The notes beneath the pieces were generated by a model, which saw nothing but the letters and a program-made list of their open reading frames with translations, had not been told where the DNA came from and did no database searches. 30,490 bases of DNA from assembly GCF_946480385.1 (NCBI RefSeq), contig NZ_CAMLJP010000081.1, forward strand, positions 1-30,490, written 5' to 3'. Made by a program: the position numbers and the translations under genes. The stretch is from an uncultured Azospirillum sp. GTDB taxonomy: Bacteria > Pseudomonadota > Alphaproteobacteria > Azospirillales > Azospirillaceae. Positions 25,739 through 30,490 of this stretch are shown here, piece after piece; position 1 is the first letter of the stretch; the number at the start of each line of letters is the position of its first letter.

Positions 25739-26516
25739 CGGGTCGTCCGTCGGTTCCGGTGTCGGCGCGCTTGCGCTGTGACAGCACGTAGATTCCGGCG
25801 AGCGTCACCGCAAGCCCATACCAGGTCAAGGCATACTGCAGGTGGTTGTTCGGCAACTCCACCCGTGGCGCAATCCCCGCCAGCGTCCCGGCCGGCGCAC
25901 CCGGCAGACCGGCCCCCTGCCCCGGCAGCATCTCCACCACCACAGGAGCCACATCGCTCAGCGACAACGCAGCCGCCATCGCCGGCGGATCGGCGCGCAT
26001 CCAGGCGGAACCCGGCGCCGGCGTTCCGTTGCCGGGTTGGAAGAAGCCGGGCGGCTGCGGTACGCGGACGATGCCCTTGACGCTCACCTCCCCCTCCACC
26101 CGCGCGGTGGAGCGGGTCGCCGGATCGCGGCGGTCCATCGGCACGAAACCGCGGTTGACCAGCACGATGCCGGCCCCATCCGCCCGCTGGAATGGCGTCA
26201 GAACCTCGTAGCCCACCTGCCCCTGGTGCGGGCGGGCGATCAGCAGCATTTCCTTGTCGTTCAGAAAGCGGCCGGCCAGCGTCACCGGGCGGAACTCCCA
26301 CGCAGAGGGATCGTCGATGCGGGCGGGCAGAGGCACCGCGGGCTCAGCCATTTGCCGATCGATCCGCGCGATCAGGTCCTGCTTCCACTGCAGCCGCTCC
26401 AGCTGCCATGTGCCGAGCCCGATGGTCACCGCCAACCCGACCAGGGTGACCAGCGTCGCCCCAAGCGAGGGGCGGAAACGGCGTCGCTCCCCCGTCTCGA
26501 CGGCAGTGGTGCTCAC
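25716..26516 (-). CDS. SURF1 family cytochrome oxidase assembly protein
   Basis: A 266-residue protein. An N-terminal membrane helix (~20-38, LVTLVGLAVTIGLGTWQ) runs into the family motif GTWQLERLQWK. A periplasmic beta-rich domain follows (GQVGYEVLTPF, VLVNRGFVP), then a second helix after NNHLQYALTWYGLA. This N- and C-terminal helix arrangement defines SURF1/Shy1, which helps deliver heme a to oxidase subunit I. GTG 26516 overlaps the TGA of the DUF983 gene (GTGA), indicating coupled translation, with GGAGAAGGGG just upstream. Longer in-frame extensions would overlap DUF983 and are rejected. In Paracoccus, Surf1 proteins bind heme a. Confidence 0.93.
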   Translation of the reverse strand: MSTTAVETGERRRFRPSLGATLVTLVGLAVTIGLGTWQLERLQWKQDLIARIDRQMAEPAVPLPARIDDPSAWEFRPVTLAGRFLNDKEMLLIARPHQGQVGYEVLTPFQRADGAGIVLVNRGFVPMDRRDPATRSTARVEGEVSVKGIVRVPQPPGFFQPGNGTPAPGSAWMRADPPAMAAALSLSDVAPVVVEMLPGQGAGLPGAPAGTLAGIAPRVELPNNHLQYALTWYGLAVTLAGIYVLSQRKRADTGTDGRPDDRISGA

Positions 26517-26884
26517 GACCCCTTCTCCACTTCGCTGCGGCGATAGCGGTACTGCAAGGCGACGATGCAGCCCTTGGCCGGCCGCAGCATACCCAGCGTC
26601 AATGCCAGCACGACGATGCTCCAAACGATGGCGTGCAGCCACAGCGGCCAGTCCACCGTCATCGACACCCAAAGCGCGATGGGCACCACCAGAAAGCCCA
26701 GGATGAAAATCAGGAAGACGGCAGGGCCGTCGCCGCTGTCGACCTGGGAGAAATCCAGGTCGCAGACATTGCAGCGCTCCGCCACCGTCAGATAGCCGTC
26801 GAACAGCCTCCCCTTGCCACAGCGCGGGCAGACGCTGCGCAGACCCGCCGATAACGGGGAAACTCTTGGGTACAGATCAATCAC
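26513..26884 (-). CDS. DUF983 family zinc-ribbon membrane protein
   Basis: A 123-residue protein. An N-terminal zinc-ribbon-like part has CPRC (Cys19, Cys22) followed by GKGRLFDGYL and CNVC (Cys38, Cys41). Two membrane helices follow (FLIFILGFLVVPIALWVSM and WLHAIVWSIVVLALTLGML). DUF983 genes are regularly found in alphaproteobacterial cox operons between ctaE and SURF1; a role in oxidase assembly is likely but unproven. The start is decided by GGGAGG at 26897-26892, seven bases before GTG 26884; an upstream ATG at 26920 lies in the loop of a hairpin and has no ribosome binding site. Confidence 0.88.
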   Translation of the reverse strand: MIDLYPRVSPLSAGLRSVCPRCGKGRLFDGYLTVAERCNVCDLDFSQVDSGDGPAVFLIFILGFLVVPIALWVSMTVDWPLWLHAIVWSIVVLALTLGMLRPAKGCIVALQYRYRRSEVEKGS

Positions 26885-26903
26885 GCCATAACCTCCCGTT
26901 CGG

Positions 26904-26938
26904 GCCGTTCCGGCAGACATATAAGCCGCCGGAACGGC
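26904..26938. other. Perfect 11-bp stem-loop between ctaE and the DUF983 gene
   Basis: GCCGTTCCGGC (26904-26914) and GCCGGAACGGC (26928-26938) are perfectly complementary around a 13-base loop. No T-tract follows. It lies in the oxidase operon between the ctaE stop and the next ribosome binding site, suggesting an mRNA stability or partial-termination element. Confidence 0.6.
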
Positions 26939-26953
26939 TCGGCACCGGTGGCG

Positions 26954-27829
26954 TCAGTGGGCGGCGATCACGCCGCCATGACCACCCCACCAATAGACCG
27001 AAACGAACAGGAACAGCCAGACGACGTCGACGAAGTGCCAGTACCAGGCCGCCGCCTCAAAACCGAAATGGCTTTCCGGAGTGAAATGCCCCTTCACCGT
27101 GCGCACCCAGCAGACCGCCAGGAAGATGGTGCCGACCAGCACATGGAAGCCGTGGAAGCCGGTCGCCATGTAGAAGGTTGACGGGAAGATGCCGTCGGTG
27201 AATTTGAAGGCGGCGTGGACGTACTCGTAGCCTTGGAAGAAGGTGAACAGCGCGCCCAGCAGAACGGTCAGGCCCAGCGCCTTGGCGGCCGTCCGGTTAT
27301 GCCCCTCCAGAATCGCATGGTGCGCCCATGTGACGGTCACGCCCGACAGCAACAGCGTCAGCGTCATCATCAGCGGCATGTCGAACGGGTCGATGACATG
27401 CACGTTCGGCGGCGGCCAGATGGCGTCGGGATTGATCGGCGAAACCTTGGGCTCCAGCGCCGCATGGAAGAAGGCCCAGAAGAAGGCGGCGAAGAACATC
27501 ACCTCCGACGCGATGAACAGCGCCATGCCATAACGCAGGCCGATCTTCACCACCGGCGTGTGCGCATGCTCCACCACAGATTCCCGGATGACGGAACGCC
27601 ACCAGCCGAACATCGTCACCAGAATGGCCAGTATGCCCAGCACCAGCAGGAACTTGCCGCCGCCATGCATGAAGATGACCAGCCCGGTCGCCAGAAGCCC
27701 GCCGGAAAATGCGCCGATCAGCGGCCAGGGGCTGGGCTTCAGCAGATGGTAGGGATGCGGGATGCCGGCGCCCGGTTCATGGGCTGATGGTTCGGCGTGC
27801 GGCATTTGCCCGTGGGTGATGTCGGCCAT
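26954..27829 (-). CDS. ctaE: Cytochrome c oxidase subunit III
   Basis: A 291-residue membrane protein with seven hydrophobic helices. Family motifs are HPYHLLKPSPWPLIGAFS, FASEVMFFAAFFWAFFHAAL, AHHAILEGHN, GFHGFHVLVGT and the C-terminal WHFVDVVWLFLFVSVYWWG. It is the third core subunit of the aa3-type oxidase, needed for stability and proton uptake of subunit I. Start ATG 27829; the stretch before the first helix is longer than usual, with a His/Pro-rich N-terminus. It is 21 bases after ctaG in the same operon. Confidence 0.96.
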   Translation of the reverse strand: MADITHGQMPHAEPSAHEPGAGIPHPYHLLKPSPWPLIGAFSGGLLATGLVIFMHGGGKFLLVLGILAILVTMFGWWRSVIRESVVEHAHTPVVKIGLRYGMALFIASEVMFFAAFFWAFFHAALEPKVSPINPDAIWPPPNVHVIDPFDMPLMMTLTLLLSGVTVTWAHHAILEGHNRTAAKALGLTVLLGALFTFFQGYEYVHAAFKFTDGIFPSTFYMATGFHGFHVLVGTIFLAVCWVRTVKGHFTPESHFGFEAAAWYWHFVDVVWLFLFVSVYWWGGHGGVIAAH

Positions 27830-27850
27830 CGTCTCACTACCCCATATTGT

Positions 27851-28492
27851 TCAGTTTGTGGCGGTCGCCCCCGGCTCCGCCTTTTGTTTGCTTGCCCCCG
27901 TATCCGAAGACGTGGCGGTGGCCGTGTGCTGCGCAAGCTTGGCCTCGCTGTCCTTGGCGCGGAAGAAGGTGTAGGACAGCGTGATGGTGCTCACGTCGTC
28001 CATGTTCGGATCGTCAGCCATCGACGGGTCGACGAAGAATGTCACCGGCATGTCCACGACTTGGCCGGGCTCCAGGATCTGCTCGTCGAAGCAGAAGCAC
28101 TGAATCTTGTTGAAATAGGCACCCGCCTTTTCAGGCGTAACGTTGTAGACGGCGGTACCGACTGTGGGCTTTGCCGCACGATTTTCGGCACGGTAAGCGG
28201 CGAACCCGGTTTCGCCCAGCTTCAGCACCAGTTCTTTCTGCTCCGGCTTGAAGGTCCAGGGAAGGGCGGAGTTGGTGTCGGCGTTGAAGCGGATGGTCAC
28301 CTTGCGGTCGACGACATGCGCCGCGGCCTGTTCCGCCCGCTTGGTCGTGCCACCGAAACCGGTGACCGAGCAGAACAGGGTGTAGAGCGGGACCGACGCA
28401 TAGGTCAGCCCGATCATCCCGGCCACCATCCCGAACAGGGTGCCGAGGATGAGGCGGTTGCGGCGGCGCAGCTTGTCGTCGCGCCCGGCCAT
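27851..28492 (-). CDS. ctaG: CtaG/Cox11 copper chaperone for cytochrome c oxidase
   Basis: A 213-residue protein. It has a short cytoplasmic basic N-terminus, one membrane helix (~13-32) and a periplasmic beta-sandwich. Copper-binding cysteines are present: Cys41 in YTLFCSVTG and the CFC pair Cys132/Cys134 in KIQCFCFDEQ. FVDPSMADDPNMDDVSTITLSYTFF ends the conserved part; a low-complexity Ala/Thr/Lys tail follows. It inserts CuB into subunit I. ATG 28492 overlaps the TGA of the small upstream gene by one base (TGATG), so translation is coupled. Confidence 0.95.
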   Translation of the reverse strand: MAGRDDKLRRRNRLILGTLFGMVAGMIGLTYASVPLYTLFCSVTGFGGTTKRAEQAAAHVVDRKVTIRFNADTNSALPWTFKPEQKELVLKLGETGFAAYRAENRAAKPTVGTAVYNVTPEKAGAYFNKIQCFCFDEQILEPGQVVDMPVTFFVDPSMADDPNMDDVSTITLSYTFFRAKDSEAKLAQHTATATSSDTGASKQKAEPGATATN

Positions 28493-28677
28493 CAGTGCGC
28501 CCCACCCATCCGCACGACCGTGATGGCGTAGAACAGGGCGACCAGCGCCAGCAGCGCGGCCAGAACCGCCAGATTGCGGCCCCGCAGCTTTTTGGCGCGA
28601 AGGTCGGCCTCCTGCCGCCTCTGCTCTTCGACCGAGGTACGGGTATCGGTCAGGCCATCGCGTTCCATCACCGTCAT
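28492..28677 (-). CDS. Small single-helix CoxF-like protein of the oxidase operon
   Basis: A 61-residue protein with an acidic/basic hydrophilic first half ([19 protein letters not shown]), one membrane helix ([20 protein letters not shown]) and a short tail ending GGAH. Such small proteins commonly lie between ctaB and ctaG in alphaproteobacteria and are sometimes called CoxF; their role in oxidase assembly is presumed. ATG 28677 overlaps the ctaB stop (ATGA) and its own stop overlaps the ctaG start. These overlaps and the conserved position make it a real gene despite its size. Confidence 0.8.
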   Translation of the reverse strand: MTVMERDGLTDTRTSVEEQRRQEADLRAKKLRGRNLAVLAALLALVALFYAITVVRMGGAH

Positions 28678-29585
28678 GCCCACCCTCCGAGGATCATCTG
28701 CTCGCCCATCATCACGGCGAACAGCAGGAACAGGTACAGGATCGAGAAACCGAACATCTTCTTGGCCGGCTTGTCGTCGCTTGCCCGCAGGACGCGGACG
28801 GCGCAGCCGACGAACATCAGTCCGAGGATGGCCGACACCGCCAGATAGACCGGCCCGGCGATGCCGACGAAGTACGGCGCCGCGGCCACCGGCAGCAGGA
28901 TCAGCGTGTAGAGCAGCATCTGGCGCTTGGTCGCCGCCTCTCCCGCCACAACCGGCATCATCGGCACGCCGGCGCGGGTGTAGTCGCCGTTGCGGAACAG
29001 CGCCAGCGCCCAGAAATGCGGCGGCGTCCACAGGAAGATCAGCAGGAACAGCAGGATGGAGGGCAGATCGACCGTCCCGGTCACCGCCGCCCAGCCGATC
29101 ATCGGCGGGAAGGCACCGGCAGCCCCGCCGATCACGATGTTCTGCGGGGTCCGGCGCTTCAGCCACATGGTGTAGACGAAGATGTAGAAGCCGATGGTGA
29201 CCGCCAGCAGCGCCGCCGCCGTCCAGTTCACCGCCAGCCCCATCACCACCACGGACAGAACCGACAGGGTGACGCCGAAGCCCAGCGCCTCCGCCGGCTC
29301 GACCCGGCCCGACGGGATCGGGCGCTTCACCGTGCGGGTCATCACCGCGTCGATGTCGCGGTCGTACCACATGTTGATGGCGCCCGACGCCCCGGCGCCG
29401 ACGGCGATGCACAGCACGGCGACCATCGCCAGGAAGGGGTGGATGTGGCCGGGCGCCAGCACGATGCCGGCCAGCCCGGTGAAGACCACAAGCGACATGA
29501 CCCGCGGCTTGAGCAACTCGATGAAATCACCGGCCGACGCCCCTCCGGTCTGGTTGAGCGTCAGTTCGTTCGTCACGTCCGTCAT
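28674..29585 (-). CDS. ctaB: Protoheme IX farnesyltransferase (heme o synthase)
   Basis: A 303-residue UbiA-family membrane enzyme that adds a farnesyl group to heme b to make heme o, the precursor of heme a for the aa3 oxidase. The first Asp-rich motif is N71-x3-D75-x3-D79 (NMWYDRDID), with VKRPIPSG following. The second is in [17 protein letters not shown]. About nine membrane helices are seen. ATG 29585 is preceded by AAGGA at six bases; an earlier in-frame start lacks support. It follows ctaD after a 152-bp gap and overlaps the small gene downstream by four bases. Confidence 0.95.
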   Translation of the reverse strand: MTDVTNELTLNQTGGASAGDFIELLKPRVMSLVVFTGLAGIVLAPGHIHPFLAMVAVLCIAVGAGASGAINMWYDRDIDAVMTRTVKRPIPSGRVEPAEALGFGVTLSVLSVVVMGLAVNWTAAALLAVTIGFYIFVYTMWLKRRTPQNIVIGGAAGAFPPMIGWAAVTGTVDLPSILLFLLIFLWTPPHFWALALFRNGDYTRAGVPMMPVVAGEAATKRQMLLYTLILLPVAAAPYFVGIAGPVYLAVSAILGLMFVGCAVRVLRASDDKPAKKMFGFSILYLFLLFAVMMGEQMILGGWA

Positions 29586-29737
29586 ATCATGTCCTTGTCT
29601 TCTAACCCCGGGCCTTCCAACCACAAGTCGTCACCCCGGCGCCCCTCCTGCCGGCGCCCATTCTTCGGGCTGCTCGGCCTGGTACCCTTCCTATCGGGTG
29701 GGCGCTTCCTCGCGGCGACGCCCGCCCGTTAGCATGC
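29586..29737. other. ctaD-ctaB intergenic space with a GC-rich hairpin
   Basis: GGGTGGGCG (29696-29704) pairs with CGCCCGCCC (29719-29727) with one mismatch, ten bases downstream of the ctaD stop on the transcribed strand. There is no T-tract. It may protect the 3' end of ctaD mRNA or lower expression of the assembly genes relative to subunit I. I see no gene here. Confidence 0.35.

Positions 29738-30490
<753 letters not shown>

Overview
The window is high-GC DNA with the gene order of an alphaproteobacterium. An Azospirillum-like member of the Rhodospirillales is my best guess, judged from gene content and style (tamA-tamB, ppiD-trpE, and ctaD-ctaB-small protein-ctaG-ctaE-DUF983-SURF1). I see no tRNA, rRNA, insertion sequence, prophage or CRISPR. 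It reads as ordinary chromosome made mostly of conserved housekeeping genes, with several small unrecognised genes and unusually clear regulatory sites between them.

Layout. 1-3894 (minus): tamA and the first ~597 codons of tamB, the outer-membrane/periplasm translocation and assembly module. 4105-5931 (plus): typA/bipA, with a terminator-like hairpin in its leader. 6043-7731 (plus): a fused two-domain Fe3+ ABC permease (fbpB type). 7734-9629 (minus): a K+/H+ antiporter (CvrA/NhaP2 type). 9749-10601: two divergent glycine-zipper lipoproteins, one behind a good EcfG-type stress promoter. 10619-11629 (minus): a patatin-like phospholipase. 11821-13608 (plus): an MsbA-like lipid exporter. 13639-15718 (minus): fbpA-fbpC, the binding protein and ATPase that should work with the permease 6 kb away. 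15816-17966 (minus): a PAS-PAS-GGDEF-EAL protein. 18126-18216: a cluster of three inverted repeats. 18542-20171: small proteins (an 86-aa orphan, YnfA, two unknowns, CsbD). 20402-23836 (plus): ppiD and trpE. 23998-24218: a small self-contained unit with a hydrophobic 24-residue peptide. 24251-30490 (minus): an M32 carboxypeptidase, SURF1, DUF983 protein, ctaE, ctaG, a small CoxF-like protein, ctaB and the end of ctaD, i.e. an aa3-type cytochrome c oxidase operon with its assembly factors.

How it fits together. Three themes recur. (1) Envelope biogenesis: TamA/TamB, MsbA, PpiD and the lipoproteins. (2) Iron: FbpA/FbpC and FbpB appear to share Fur-box-like 15-mers although they lie 6 kb apart. 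(3) Oxygen and respiration: the cytochrome oxidase assembly operon, and a c-di-GMP phosphodiesterase whose second PAS domain carries the FixL heme-ligand histidine and distal arginine at the exact FixL spacing, behind an FNR/FixK-like box.

The two most interesting items are this probable oxygen-sensing phosphodiesterase (DosP/PDEA1-like design with a degenerate GGDEF) and the 24-residue peptide unit at 23998-24218. The latter has a -10 element, a 5' hairpin, a strong ribosome binding site, a hydrophobic peptide, a 3' hairpin and a possible convergent antisense promoter, which resembles a type I toxin-antitoxin layout. Both are inferences from sequence alone.
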